64,000 bases of DNA from NCBI RefSeq assembly GCF_018130545.1, contig NZ_JAFCKF010000001.1, forward strand, positions 310,001-374,000, written 5' to 3'. The notes under the pieces were generated by a model that was given only the letters and a program-made list of their open reading frames with translations, did not search any database and was not told the origin of the DNA. This document shows, piece by piece, positions 51,083-60,359 of this stretch (positions are counted from its first letter, which is position 1; each line of letters opens with the position of its first letter). This DNA comes from Bradyrhizobium tropiciagri (GTDB lineage Bacteria > Pseudomonadota > Alphaproteobacteria > Rhizobiales > Xanthobacteraceae). A program made the position numbers and the translations under genes.

Positions 51083-51568
51083 ATGAAACGTTCGGAAGTC
51101 ACGACCACGACGATGATGCTCACCCGACGATCGGCCATCGGCTCGTTCGCCGCGATCATGACGATCGCCGGCATCTCGCCGTGGGCCGGGTCGCAAGCTC
51201 GATCGGAGCAAAGCAACGGAGGACTGCCAATGAAACACTATGCGTTGAGCACACGAACCATCAGCGATGCAATCAACACCGCCGGCCTCTTGGTGGTTGC
51301 GCAATGGGAAGCCAAGGAAGGACAGGCCGACAAGGTCGCGGCCATCCTCGACGGCTTCCTGCCCGAGGCCCAGAAAGACCCCGGCACCAAGCTGTTCCTG
51401 ATCGGCCGCGGCAAGGACAACCCGGCGCAATTCCTGTTCTATGAATTGTTCCAGGACGAGGCGGCGTTCAAGGCGCATGCGGAGAGCGCCTACTTCAAGA
51501 CCTACATCGCGGAGCAGGCCCTGCCGCTGCTCGCCAAGCGCGAGCGGACGCAATACGCGCTGCTGTGA
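51083..51568 (+). CDS. Putative quinol monooxygenase with possible Tat signal
   Basis: 161-residue protein with an N-terminal signal containing TRRSAIGSFAAIMTIAGISPWAGSQA, where TRRSAIG resembles a twin-arginine motif, and a C-terminal ABM domain (LLVVAQWEAKEGQADKVAAILDGFLPEAQKDPGTKLFLIGRG, ENPAQFLFYELFQDEAAFKAHAESAYFKTY). GGAGG precedes ATG 51083. A Tat export signal is possible, not certain. It is separate from the ABM protein at 35903. Role in quinol oxidation inferred from family only. Confidence 0.75.
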   Translation: MKRSEVTTTTMMLTRRSAIGSFAAIMTIAGISPWAGSQARSEQSNGGLPMKHYALSTRTISDAINTAGLLVVAQWEAKEGQADKVAAILDGFLPEAQKDPGTKLFLIGRGKDNPAQFLFYELFQDEAAFKAHAESAYFKTYIAEQALPLLAKRERTQYALL

Positions 51569-51614
51569 AGGAATGCGCCGCGGGGAGGACGCCAATCCTT
51601 CCCGCGGACGCGGC

Positions 51615-52766
51615 TCAGATCGATGCGCTGCTGTTGCCGAGCGTTGCGCGCAACTCGCCGCGCTCGGGCGATTTGCGCCAGAAGGTTGCGATCGAAATCC
51701 GGGAGAGCACCGCCGCCTCGATCTGTTCGACCTGCGCCCTGAGCCGAAGCGCATGCTTCTCGACGAGATGCCAGGACACGAACGCGACGCCGAAGGCAAT
51801 CGGCAGGCTGATCAGGATGTTCACATACCAATGCTGAACCGGAGGACCCACCGCCGCAACGCACTGCTGGACGACAACTCCGTAGAGATACATGCCGTAC
51901 GAGTAGTCGCCCGACACGATCCAGCTTCGCCGCGGGTTCATGAGTCCCAGATAGCACGCGACATACGCGGTGGGTCCAACAATGAACGCGTCGGTGTATC
52001 CGGTGGCCATCCCGGCCGCGCACAGCGTCAGCGCGAGCAGGAACGCGGTGCGGTTGAACGGGACCTTGTCGCGCCAGAGATAGAAGCCGACACCTGCAAG
52101 GAAGCAGAACACGAGCAGCGACGGACGAAGGTGAAGATATTGTTGGTCCGAATGGTAGATATCGTGGCAGGCGAAACCGATCTGGGCGAGCACCAGAAAC
52201 ACCAGATACAGTACCCTGTTGAAGCAGATCGTGGTCACGGCGAGCAGTGCCAGGATCAAGTAGCACCACAGCTCATATGGGACCGTCCAAAGCTGCGCAT
52301 TCACCGCAAAAGGTACCGGATTGTGCAGGAAGACGCCCGGAAGCTCATAGTGGATGTCGCCGACGATATTGTGAAAATAGGCATAAAACTTCGGGTCGGC
52401 GAAATACTGCGTGAGGGGAAGCACAGTGAAGATCGGGCCGATGATGATAGCCGAGAGTATCGTCTCGACTGCAAGCGCGGGCACAATGCGAAGCACGCGC
52501 AGGCCGAGAAATGAAATCAGGCTCTTGCACCTCAGCAAACTCGCCGTCACCAGAAACCCGCTCAAGGCGAAGAAGAGCGCAAGGACCATTGCGCTCCCGA
52601 TGCGGATATGTCCCAGGATCTCCATTGCCCGGTCGGTGCCAAAGACGACGTTCGCGCTGTGCAGGCAGATGATGGTGGCCGCCAGGGCGATCCGCAGATA
52701 GTCGAAGCCCGTGGGCCGGTAGCGCGAAAGAGCCAACTGATCGGCCAGACTGAACACAGGTTGCAT
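51615..52766 (-). CDS. Acyltransferase-3 (OafA/YrhL-like) membrane protein, copy A
   Basis: 383-residue integral membrane protein that transfers acyl groups to sugars of surface polysaccharides. It shows RPTGFDYLRIALAATIICLHSANVVFG with the family FDxLRxxAxxxVxxxH pattern, ALFFALSGFLVTASLL, and about ten hydrophobic helices; VSWHLVEKHALRL near the C-terminus is family-typical. It is a close paralogue of the next gene (about three-quarters identical by eye). GTG/ATG at 52764-52766. A roughly 135-bp AT-rich gap separates the two genes. Substrate unknown. Confidence 0.88.
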   Translation of the reverse strand: MQPVFSLADQLALSRYRPTGFDYLRIALAATIICLHSANVVFGTDRAMEILGHIRIGSAMVLALFFALSGFLVTASLLRCKSLISFLGLRVLRIVPALAVETILSAIIIGPIFTVLPLTQYFADPKFYAYFHNIVGDIHYELPGVFLHNPVPFAVNAQLWTVPYELWCYLILALLAVTTICFNRVLYLVFLVLAQIGFACHDIYHSDQQYLHLRPSLLVFCFLAGVGFYLWRDKVPFNRTAFLLALTLCAAGMATGYTDAFIVGPTAYVACYLGLMNPRRSWIVSGDYSYGMYLYGVVVQQCVAAVGPPVQHWYVNILISLPIAFGVAFVSWHLVEKHALRLRAQVEQIEAAVLSRISIATFWRKSPERGELRATLGNSSASI

Positions 52767-52902
52767 TGCACTTCCAAAACAACTATTCGATCAGCAGCTA
52801 CCCAGAAACAAACTAACAAGATGTGAACGCATAGCGTGCATGTGTGAACAGGCGCAATCCAGGTGATGCGCCACCGGATTCGCATCAAGCAATGGTTTGG
52901 GG

Positions 52903-54099
52903 TTACCGGCCGGAAAGGACGATCGATCGAACTGGATTGATCGGCCCGGGCTGGACGACAGCCTCTCGTTCGGCCTGCTCGGGCGATTTGCGCCAGAAGC
53001 CGACCAGCGAGGTCCGCGACAGCACGGCGGTCTCGAGTTTCTCGACCCGGCCTCGAAGCCGAAGCGCATGCTTCTCGACCAGATGCCAGGACGCGACCGC
53101 GACGCCGAAGGCGAGCGGCAGGCTGATCAGGATGTTCAGGTACCAGTGCTGCACCGGCGGGCCGAACGTGGCGACGCATTGCTGGATGACGAAGCCATAG
53201 AGATAGAGCCCGTAGGAGTAATCGCCCGACGAGACGATCCAGCTCCGCCGCGGGTTCATCAGGCCGAGGTAGCAGGCGATATAGGCGGCCGGCACCGGCG
53301 CCAGCGCGTCGGCGCGTCCGGTCGCCATGGCGGCGGCGCACAGCACCAGCGCAAACAGGCATAAAGTCCGGTGGAACGGCACCTTGTCGCGCCAAAGGTA
53401 GAACCCGACGCCGGCAAGGAAGCAGAACACCAGAAGATGCGGGCGAAGCTGGATCGGCACCTCGTCCCAGCGCGCGATGTCATAGCCGACCAGCCCGATC
53501 TGGGCGATCACCATGAACACGAGATACGCCACCCGGTTGAAGCAGATCGTGGTGACCGCGAGCAGCGCCAGGATGACGTAGCACCACAATTCGTACGGCA
53601 CGGTCCAGAGTTGGGAATTCACCAGCACCGGCAGCGGATTGTGCAGGAACAGGCCCGGCAGCTCGTAATGGATGTCGCCGACGATATTGAGGAAATAGGC
53701 GTGGAATTTCGGATCGGCGAAATATTGCGCCAATGGCAATTCTGTGAAGAACGAACCGATGATGATGGCCGACAGCGTGGTCTCGACCGCGAGTGCGGGG
53801 GCGATCCGCAGCAGGCGCAGGCCGAGGAACGAAATCAGGCTCTTGCACCGGAGCAGGCTCGCCGTCACCAGGAAGCCGCTCAGGGCAAAGAACAACGCGA
53901 GGATCATCGCGACGCCGATGCGAAGCGTGCTCTGGATTTCCAGCGCCCGGCCGAGCCCGAACGTCACGTTGGCGCTGTGCAGGCCGATGATCGACACCGC
54001 CAGCACAATGCGCATGTAGTCGAAACCCGCGGGCCGATTGCGCGCAAGCGCCAGCCTATCGGCCAGGCTGGGCATCGATATGCTCCGGAAGACCTGCAT
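52903..54099 (-). CDS. Acyltransferase-3 (OafA/YrhL-like) membrane protein, copy B
   Basis: 398-residue paralogue of the previous gene with the same motifs: RPAGFDYMRIVLAVSIIGLHSANVTFG, ALFFALSGFLVTASLL, WTVPYELWCYVILALLAVTT, ASWHLVEKHALRL. The mutual identity is high throughout, including the loop QLWTVPYELWCY and LGLMNPRRSWIVS, so the pair arose by recent tandem duplication. ATG 54097-54099 is used, because the paralogue begins similarly; a longer open frame upstream is less likely. The pair lies between glcE and glcD. Confidence 0.88.
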   Translation of the reverse strand: MQVFRSISMPSLADRLALARNRPAGFDYMRIVLAVSIIGLHSANVTFGLGRALEIQSTLRIGVAMILALFFALSGFLVTASLLRCKSLISFLGLRLLRIAPALAVETTLSAIIIGSFFTELPLAQYFADPKFHAYFLNIVGDIHYELPGLFLHNPLPVLVNSQLWTVPYELWCYVILALLAVTTICFNRVAYLVFMVIAQIGLVGYDIARWDEVPIQLRPHLLVFCFLAGVGFYLWRDKVPFHRTLCLFALVLCAAAMATGRADALAPVPAAYIACYLGLMNPRRSWIVSSGDYSYGLYLYGFVIQQCVATFGPPVQHWYLNILISLPLAFGVAVASWHLVEKHALRLRGRVEKLETAVLSRTSLVGFWRKSPEQAEREAVVQPGPINPVRSIVLSGR

Positions 54100-54282
54100 G
54101 TCCGGAAAATACCGAGGAACAGTTGAAGGCCATGTAAACGGGTTCGCGCTGCAATTGCGGCAGCATGCGACGGCGGCCGCTTTGCCAACGGCCGCAGCAA
54201 GCATCGGTTAAGGTTATCGGTTGGCTCGCGCGATCGGTCGAATTGTATCGACCGGCCTCGACGGCTGGAGGGAGAAACCACC

Positions 54283-54696
54283 GTGAAGATCAAGCTGACA
54301 GCCGTCGCGCTGCTCGCGACGTTCGCGGCAGGACCGGCGCGCGCCGCCATGCTCTCCGACGCCGAGGCGACGTTCCTCGAGCAGCTCGCCACCGCGGCCG
54401 CGGTGCTCGAACAACGATGCACCGGCTATGAGGCCGATGGCGCCGGGGGCGTTCAACTCGGCGCCAGACTTCTCGGCAGCCCCAACGCCGCGATGGCCAT
54501 GCTCGGCGCCTTCGATGCCGCCATCAAGGCCCACGACGGCAACGATTACGATCCGCGCCAATTCCGCCCCGAGGTGTCCGAGGCGGCCGGCAAGACGTTC
54601 AAGCAAGTCCGAGCGGAGTTGATCGCAGACCCGGACAGGGCCTGTGCCGCGTATGGCGATGCGAGCGCCGCGAGCGGGCTGCTACGGCGGTACTAG
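54283..54696 (+). CDS. Small secreted hypothetical protein
   Basis: 137-residue protein with a signal peptide (KIKLTAVALLATFAAGPARA) and a helical mature part with two cysteines (QRCTGYEADGAGGVQLGARLL and DPDRACAAYGDAS). GTG 54283 follows GGAGGGAGAAACCACC. The stop TAG overlaps the start of a CTAG-type repeat. Function unknown; it faces away from the acyltransferases. Confidence 0.7.
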   Translation: MKIKLTAVALLATFAAGPARAAMLSDAEATFLEQLATAAAVLEQRCTGYEADGAGGVQLGARLLGSPNAAMAMLGAFDAAIKAHDGNDYDPRQFRPEVSEAAGKTFKQVRAELIADPDRACAAYGDASAASGLLRRY

Positions 54697-54744
54697 AGCG
54701 TTTTCGAGCGAAGTGGATCCCGGTTCGCGTAAAGAAAACGCGTC
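54696..54744. repeat. Dispersed palindromic repeat (GAGCGTTTTC...GAAAACGC type)
   Basis: GAGCGTTTTCGAGCGAAGTG at the left and GTAAAGAAAACGCGTC at the right; reverse-orientation relative of 23584-23634. The stop TAG of the small secreted protein gene shares base 54696 with it. Confidence 0.75.
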
Positions 54745-54753
54745 AAACAAAGA

Positions 54754-54796
54754 TCTAGAGCTTCGGTTCTGATTCAATCAGAACCGAAGCTCTAGA
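54754..54796. repeat. Perfect 21-bp inverted repeat overlapping the glcD stop
   Basis: Arms 54754-54774 (TCTAGAGCTTCGGTTCTGAT...) and 54776-54796 are exact reverse complements around a single base. The right arm contains the TAG stop of glcD (54792-54794). On both strands the transcript would fold into a strong 21-bp hairpin, probably terminating glcD. Confidence 0.88.
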
Positions 54797-56285
54797 ACCG
54801 CGGGATATCCGGAAACGCCAGCTTGCCGGCGTGGACATGGACGCGGCCGAGCTCGGCGCAACGATGGAGCGTCGGAAACACCTTGCCGGGGTTGAGCAGG
54901 CCCTCGGCGTCGAAGGCGCATTTCAGCCGCTGCTGCTGGTTGAGGTCGATCTCGGTGAACATCTCCGGCATCAGATCGCGCTTCTCGATGCCGACGCCAT
55001 GCTCGCCGGTGAGCACGCCGCCGAGCTCGACGCAGCAGCGCAGGATGTCGGCGCCGAACGCCTCCGCCTTCTCGATCTCGCCCGGCTTGTTGGCATCGTA
55101 GAGGATCAAAGGGTGCAGATTGCCGTCGCCGGCGTGGAACACATTGGCGACGCCGAGGCCGTATTTCTCCGAGAGCTCGCGAATCCGCGCCAGCGCCTTC
55201 GGCAACGCGCCGCGCGGGATGGTGCCGTCCATGCAGAGATAGTCCGGCGAGATGCGCCCGACCGCGGGGAATGCCGCCTTGCGGCCGGCCCAGAATAGAT
55301 TCCGCTCGGCCTCCGAGGTCGAGATCTGGCAGGAGGTCGAGCCGCAGCCCTGCGCGATCGCCTCGACCCGCTTGATCAATTCGTCGACCTCGACCTGGGG
55401 ACCATCGAGCTCGATGATCAAAAGCGCCTCGACGTCGAGCGGATAGCCGGCATGGACGAAGGCTTCCGCGGCGTGGATCGCCGGCTTGTCCATCATTTCC
55501 ATGCCACCCGGGATGATGCCGGCGCCGATGATCGCGGCCACGCATTCGCCGGCCGCTTCCACTTCGGCAAAGCCAACCATCAGCGCGCGCGCCGTCTCCG
55601 GCTTTTGCAGGATGCGCACCGTGATCTCAGTGATGACGCCGAGCAGTCCCTCCGAGCCGGTGATGATCCCCATCACATCGTAGCCGGCATTCTCGGCCGA
55701 CTTGCCGCCGATGCGCAGGATCTCGCCACTCATCAGCACGATCTCGCAGCCGAGCACGTTGTTGGTGGTCATGCCGTATTTCAGGCAGTGCACGCCGCCG
55801 GAATTCTCCGCGACATTGCCGCCGATCGAGCAGGCGATCTGCGACGATGGATCGGGCGCGTAGTAGAAGCCGGCATGGGCGACCGCCTGGCTGATCGCCA
55901 GGTTGGTCACGCCGGGTTCGGTGACAACAACGCGGTTGTCGAAGTCAATCTCGCGAATCCGCTTGAACTTGCCGAGGCCGAGCAGCACGCCGTCGGCGAG
56001 CGGCAGCGCGCCGCCCGACAGCGAGGTGCCGGAGCCGCGCGGTACCACCTTGATGCCCTGCTGCTGGCAATATTTGAGGACCTTCGCCACCTGCTCGGTG
56101 GTATCGGGCAGCACCACGACCATCGGCGGCTGCCGATAGGCGGTCAGGCCGTCAGATTCATAGGCCAGCATCTCGGCGGCGCTGTCGATCACGCCCTCGC
56201 CCGAGACGATTGCGCGCAGGGCGGCCACGATTTCGGCGCGGCGTGCAAGCACGGCCTGGTCGGCCGCCGGCATCATGATGGACAT
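54792..56285 (-). CDS. glcD: Glycolate oxidase subunit GlcD
   Basis: 497-residue catalytic FAD subunit of glycolate oxidase. Landmarks are PPMVVVLPDTTEQVAKVLKYCQQQGIKVVPRGSGTSLSGGALPLADGVLLGL in the FAD-binding PCMH domain (about 55-195), QIACSIGGNVAENSGGVHCLKYGMTTNNV, ISTSEAERNLFWAGRKAAFPAVGRISPDYLCMDGTIPRGALPKALARI, and VFHAGDGNLHPLILYD and GGVLTGEHGVGIEKRDLM. ATG 56283-56285 is chosen. It diverges from the cytochrome gene over a region with a perfect palindrome. It is apart from glcE-glcF by about 4.1 kb. Confidence 0.95.
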   Translation of the reverse strand: MSIMMPAADQAVLARRAEIVAALRAIVSGEGVIDSAAEMLAYESDGLTAYRQPPMVVVLPDTTEQVAKVLKYCQQQGIKVVPRGSGTSLSGGALPLADGVLLGLGKFKRIREIDFDNRVVVTEPGVTNLAISQAVAHAGFYYAPDPSSQIACSIGGNVAENSGGVHCLKYGMTTNNVLGCEIVLMSGEILRIGGKSAENAGYDVMGIITGSEGLLGVITEITVRILQKPETARALMVGFAEVEAAGECVAAIIGAGIIPGGMEMMDKPAIHAAEAFVHAGYPLDVEALLIIELDGPQVEVDELIKRVEAIAQGCGSTSCQISTSEAERNLFWAGRKAAFPAVGRISPDYLCMDGTIPRGALPKALARIRELSEKYGLGVANVFHAGDGNLHPLILYDANKPGEIEKAEAFGADILRCCVELGGVLTGEHGVGIEKRDLMPEMFTEIDLNQQQRLKCAFDAEGLLNPGKVFPTLHRCAELGRVHVHAGKLAFPDIPRF

Positions 56286-56319
56286 CAATGTTCCCTCAGC
56301 TGGGCTTTTGCCCTTTGCC

Positions 56320-56337
56320 GATTTGTTACGACAAATC
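56320..56337. promoter_or_regulatory. Palindrome GATTTGT-TACG-ACAAATC, candidate operator
   Basis: Perfect 7-bp arms and a 4-bp spacer, 35 bp before glcD and 185 bp before the cytochrome gene. It is positioned to control glcD. It resembles but does not match the GT-N3-AC pattern of GntR-type sites. Regulator unknown. Confidence 0.5.
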
Positions 56338-56521
56338 AATCAGGTCTGCACCTGTTTCAGTCGACCGGCCGAAGGTCGGATTGCCCCACCCGGCAATGCC
56401 GAGTTCTCTCTGGGACAAGCGGGCCGTGATGAAACCTGTCAAAGTTTCGTGGCTTGTCCTGTCCAAGTCGGACATGCCACAAACCAGACACTACCCCTCG
56501 GGACGAAACGAAGAGAACCCC

Positions 56522-56917
56522 ATGAACCTAAAGACCTTGAGCGCGCTGGCGGTCGTCACATCGCTGGCCACCGCATCCTCCGCGCTGGCGCAGGATGCCG
56601 CCGCCGGCAAGACCTCGTTCAACAAGTGCCTCGCCTGCCATGCGATCGGCGAAGGCGCCAAGAACAAGGTCGGCCCCGAGCTCAACGGCCTCGACGGCCG
56701 CCACTCCGGCTCCGCGCCGGACTACAACTATTCCGATGCCAACAAGAATTCCGGCATCACCTGGAACAAGGAACAGTTCCTCGAATACATCAAGGATCCG
56801 AAGGCCAAGGTCCCCGGCACCAAGATGGCCTTCGCCGGCATCAAGAACGAGACCGAGGCCAACAATCTGTGGGCCTACGTGTCGTCGTTCGACAAGGACG
56901 GCAAGCAGAAGCAGTAA
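56522..56917 (+). CDS. Class I c-type cytochrome
   Basis: 131-residue periplasmic cytochrome c2/c550-like protein: signal peptide (NLKTLSALAVVTSLATASSALAQ), heme motif CLACH (Cys36, Cys39, His40), and sixth ligand Met102 in PGTKMAFAG. GAGAACCCC upstream of ATG 56522. It probably carries electrons between the quinol-oxidising and terminal parts of the chain. It diverges from glcD and converges with poxB. A strong terminator follows. Confidence 0.93.
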   Translation: MNLKTLSALAVVTSLATASSALAQDAAAGKTSFNKCLACHAIGEGAKNKVGPELNGLDGRHSGSAPDYNYSDANKNSGITWNKEQFLEYIKDPKAKVPGTKMAFAGIKNETEANNLWAYVSSFDKDGKQKQ

Positions 56918-56934
56918 TCGGCGGTATCGGACGT

Positions 56935-56973
56935 CGTCCGCCCTGCACAGAGATGGCAGGGCGGACGTGTTTT
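56935..56973 (+). terminator. Terminator after the cytochrome gene
   Basis: Perfect 12-bp arms CGTCCGCCCTGC and GCAGGGCGGACG around ACAGAGATG, followed by TGTTTT. 18 bases after the stop. Confidence 0.85.
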
Positions 56974-56978
56974 CGCGA

Positions 56979-58715
56979 TCAGCGCGGCAACAGATTGGTC
57001 TTGGCGAGGTCGACCACCTCGTCGCCGCGGCCGCTCATCACGGCGCGCAGCACCCACAGGCTGAAGCCCTTCACCTGCTCCAGCGTAATGGTCGGCGGCA
57101 TCGACAACTCCTGGGTCGCGGTCACGACATCGAGCACGGCCGGGCCGTCATGCGCGAGCACGTCGCGGATCGCGCCCTCGAGCTCGCCCGGATCCTCCAC
57201 CCGGACGCCGTGAATGCCCATCGCGCGCGCCATCGCCGCGAAATCCGGATTCTTAAGATCCACCCCGGTCTCGATGAAGCCGGCCGCCTTCATCTCCAGC
57301 GCGACGAAGCCGAGCACGCTGTTGTTGAAGATCACGACCTTCACCGGCAGCCTGGCCTGGATCAGCGTGATCAGGTCGCCCATCAGCATGGCAAAGCCGC
57401 CGTCGCCTGACATCGAGATCACCTGGCGTCCCGGCTGCGCCGCCTGCGCGCCGATCGCATGCGCCATCGCATTGGCCATCGAGCCGTGCACCCAGGAGCC
57501 GACCAGCCGGCGGCGGCCGTTCATTTTCAGATAGCGCGCGGCCCAGATCGTCGGCGTGCCGACATCGGCAGTGAACACCGCGTCCTCGGTCGCCTGCTCG
57601 CTGAGCAGGCGCGCCAGATATTGCGGATGGATCGGCTTTTGCCCGGGCTTGCCGCGGGCGAGATCGTCGAGCCCGGCGCGGGCGTCCTTGTAATGCGCGA
57701 TGCTGGCATCGAGAAACTTGCGGTCGGTCTTCGGGTTCAGCTTCGGCAACAGCGCGGCGATGGTCTCGCCGACGTCACCGACGATGCCGAGATCGAGCTT
57801 GCAGCGGCGGCCGAGATTTTCCGGACGGAGATCGACCTGGGCGATGTTGATGCCGGTCGGGAAGAACTGCTTGTAGGGAAAATCGGTGCCGAGCATCAGC
57901 AGCACGTCGCAGCCGTGCATCGCGGCGTAGCCGGAGGAGAAGCCGATGAAGCCGGTCATGCCGACGTCATAGGGATTGTCGTATTCGACATATTCCTTCC
58001 CGCCGAGCGCATGCACGATCGGGCTCTTCAGCGCCTCGGCAAGCTTGATCAAGCCGTCATGCGCACCGGCGCAGCCGCGTCCGCAGAACAGCGTGACGCG
58101 CCGCGCGCCATTGAGCAGCGCAGCCAGTGCGTTCAATTCAGCATCGGCCGGACGCACCACCGGCACCGGCGGCAGCAGGCCGGCATTCGGCGCGATGTCG
58201 CGCTTCGGCGCCGGACGCATCGCGACGTCGCCCGGCAGCACCAGCACCGCGACGCCGCGCTTGCCAACCGCGGCGCGGATCGCGTTCTCCAGCATGTAGG
58301 GCAGCTGTGCCGGATCCGACACCAGCTCGCAATAATGACTGCATTCGCGGAACAGGTCCTGCGGATGGGTCTCCTGGAAATAGCCGCCGCCGATCTCGGC
58401 CGACGGAATCTGCGCCGCGATCGCCAGCACCGGCGTGCGGCTGCGATGCGCGTCGAACAGGCCATTGATGAGATGCAGATTGCCCGGGCCGCAGGAGCCC
58501 GCGCACACCGCAAGGTCTCCCGTGATCTGGGATTCGGCGGCCGCGGCGAAGGCCGCTACCTCCTCGTGGCGCACATGCAGCCAGTCGATCGTGCCGCGCT
58601 TGCGCAACGCCTCGGTCAGGCCGTTGAGACTGTCGCCGACGACACCATAGATGCGCTTCACGCCGGCCTGGGCAAGGGTTTCAGCGATGAGGTCGGCGAT
58701 GTTGTCGATCCGCAT
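56979..58715 (-). CDS. poxB: Pyruvate:quinone oxidoreductase (thiamine-diphosphate enzyme)
   Basis: 578-residue peripheral membrane enzyme that oxidises pyruvate to acetate and CO2 and reduces quinone. Landmarks are [34 protein letters not shown] (TPP Glu51), the PoxB-specific [16 protein letters not shown], the Mg/TPP motif [16 protein letters not shown] and [12 protein letters not shown]. The C-terminal [31 protein letters not shown] matches the lipid-binding tail of E. coli PoxB. No frameshift. It probably bypasses pyruvate dehydrogenase when the stationary phase begins; regulation not visible. Confidence 0.93.
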   Translation of the reverse strand: MRIDNIADLIAETLAQAGVKRIYGVVGDSLNGLTEALRKRGTIDWLHVRHEEVAAFAAAAESQITGDLAVCAGSCGPGNLHLINGLFDAHRSRTPVLAIAAQIPSAEIGGGYFQETHPQDLFRECSHYCELVSDPAQLPYMLENAIRAAVGKRGVAVLVLPGDVAMRPAPKRDIAPNAGLLPPVPVVRPADAELNALAALLNGARRVTLFCGRGCAGAHDGLIKLAEALKSPIVHALGGKEYVEYDNPYDVGMTGFIGFSSGYAAMHGCDVLLMLGTDFPYKQFFPTGINIAQVDLRPENLGRRCKLDLGIVGDVGETIAALLPKLNPKTDRKFLDASIAHYKDARAGLDDLARGKPGQKPIHPQYLARLLSEQATEDAVFTADVGTPTIWAARYLKMNGRRRLVGSWVHGSMANAMAHAIGAQAAQPGRQVISMSGDGGFAMLMGDLITLIQARLPVKVVIFNNSVLGFVALEMKAAGFIETGVDLKNPDFAAMARAMGIHGVRVEDPGELEGAIRDVLAHDGPAVLDVVTATQELSMPPTITLEQVKGFSLWVLRAVMSGRGDEVVDLAKTNLLPR

Positions 58716-58828
58716 GAGAGGCGTCCTTTGATGAAATCGGAAAACCGCGCGGTCACATGATGTTCGGCGCCACCTGATGGCGCAAGCCTCGCCGGATCAC
58801 ATTCACGCGGTGCGAAAGCGGCCGACAG

Positions 58829-59812
58829 CTATTGCGCCGTCACCATGTGCCGCGTCATCCGCTCGGCCATCGCCTCGATCTCGGAGGCCACCAGATCGGG
58901 CGCGGCGTATTGCACCATGTGGCCTGTACCCGGCAGCACGATGAGCCGGGCGTTCGGCGCCGTGGCTGCGAGCAGCCGCGAATGGATGCCGGTCGAGACC
59001 GTCTTGTCGACGTCGCCGGAAATGATCGTAACCGGCATCTTGAGCTCCGCGTAGCGTGGGGCCTGTTCGACGACGGCGGCCTTCAAGGTGACGAGGTCGC
59101 GCGCATTGGCGATGAACTCGCGTGGACGCAGCAACAGCAACGTCGCGCTGTCGCGAACAAAATCGGAAGGCATCGGCTGCGGCGCGAATACACCGCGCGC
59201 GCCAGAATTGGTGACGAGGTAGCCGAGCGGCAGCGTGATCGTGTGCGCGAGCAACGGTCCGATCAGCGGCGTCGCGATCACATCATTATAGCGGCCGGCG
59301 CCGCCGCGCCACGGATAGGCGACGGGGGCGAGCAGCACGAGGCCCAAGACACGGTCCGGGTGATCGAGCGCGATGCGCAGGCCGAGCGCACCGGCCCAGG
59401 AATGCGCCACCACGATCGCCCTGCTGACGCCGATCTTGGTCAGCGCCTCCACGATCATGCGGCCCTGGATCGCGGGCGTCGAATCCGCGACGCGCTCGCG
59501 CGTGCTCCAGCCATGGCCCGGCCGATCGATCAGGATCACCCGGCGGGTTTTGGCGATGCGGTCGGCCAACGGCTGCATCGCCCGCAGGTTGGAGCTTGCA
59601 CCATGCAGCATCACGACCGGCGGCCCCGCGGCATCGCGCGGGCCGAGCTCGACCACATGCAGCCGCGCGCCGGACACCTCGATCATGCGGCCCTGCGGCG
59701 GAAAGGCGCGCTGGATCAGCTGGACGCCGAGCTGTGTCGCCAGCGCCAGCCCGGCCACCGCCAGCACGACGATCAAAGCGAGCATCAAGACGATCCGAAT
59801 AGGCCTGCGCAC
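58829..59812 (-). CDS. Alpha/beta hydrolase with N-terminal membrane anchor
   Basis: 327-residue hydrolase: N-terminal hydrophobic anchor (PIRIVLMLALIVVLAVAGLALA), oxyanion HGASSNLRAM (70-79), nucleophile elbow VAHSWAG (Ser138), acid in SGDVDKTV and base in GTGHMVQYAAP. The order suits an esterase or lipase-like enzyme facing the periplasm. ATG 59810-59812. The 113-bp gap to poxB contains no repeat. It has no visible operon partner. Substrate unknown. Confidence 0.85.
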   Translation of the reverse strand: MRRPIRIVLMLALIVVLAVAGLALATQLGVQLIQRAFPPQGRMIEVSGARLHVVELGPRDAAGPPVVMLHGASSNLRAMQPLADRIAKTRRVILIDRPGHGWSTRERVADSTPAIQGRMIVEALTKIGVSRAIVVAHSWAGALGLRIALDHPDRVLGLVLLAPVAYPWRGGAGRYNDVIATPLIGPLLAHTITLPLGYLVTNSGARGVFAPQPMPSDFVRDSATLLLLRPREFIANARDLVTLKAAVVEQAPRYAELKMPVTIISGDVDKTVSTGIHSRLLAATAPNARLIVLPGTGHMVQYAAPDLVASEIEAMAERMTRHMVTAQ

Positions 59813-59906
59813 CGTGGAGCTACGGCGGAGGTGCGCGTCGGTTTCGATGCTAGCGCGCTTTGCAGCGCGAAGTCCAACCGCGCGCGTAGTTCGCGTACTG
59901 GCCCCG

Positions 59907-60359
59907 CTACGAGACGGGCCTCTCCCGACGTCGCGGCGGCCGCGGTGGGCGCGGCGTCGGATTGGGCTTGTGATCGAGCACCGCGTCGACGCCCATGCCT
60001 ACGTCGCCACCCAGCAGCAGATTGCCGGCGAAACCTGCGCCGCCGGATCCGCTGTCCTTGGTCAGCGGAATGATCTGCGGTCGATAGCCGTCCTTGCTGA
60101 TCGTCACGACAATGTCGGCGTTGCGCTTGGCCTGGATCGCGCACGGCGTGACGCAGGCGGTCGGTATATCCAATCCTGCGATATCAGCTGTCGCGCCTGC
60201 CGGTGTCGATGCAATGGAAATGGTTTCAGTAGGGCCGCGCGTCACCGACGCGCAGCCGCCCAATGCGACGCAAAGCGCCGCAGCAACAATCAATTCATAA
60301 AAATGTCTTCTCCCCCAGCCGGCTGCGTTGTGTCGCAACTTGTGGGCGAGAACAATCAA
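59907..60359 (-). CDS. PEGA-domain lipoprotein
   Basis: 150-residue lipoprotein: signal and lipobox (ELIVAAALCVALGGCASV, Cys in LGGC), then a PEGA domain (ETISIASTPAGATADIAGLDIPTACVTPCAIQAKRNADIVVTISKDGYRPQIIPL) and a C-terminus rich in Pro and Arg (NPTPRPPRPPRRRERP). The start shown is TTG 60357-60359; a start closer to FYELIV is possible because no good ATG is available. Predicted outer-membrane or periplasmic. Role unknown. It lies next to, but not in the operon of, the hydrolase gene. Confidence 0.7.
   Translation of the reverse strand: MIVLAHKLRHNAAGWGRRHFYELIVAAALCVALGGCASVTRGPTETISIASTPAGATADIAGLDIPTACVTPCAIQAKRNADIVVTISKDGYRPQIIPLTKDSGSGGAGFAGNLLLGGDVGMGVDAVLDHKPNPTPRPPRPPRRRERPVS

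Noticed and set aside
58715-58760. FixK-type box TTTGATGAAATCGG in front of poxB
   Set aside because: The right half does not match TCAA (TCGG), so it fails the consensus.
57459-60073. Long + strand frames over poxB and the alpha/beta hydrolase
   Set aside because: Shadows of proteins with clear catalytic motifs.
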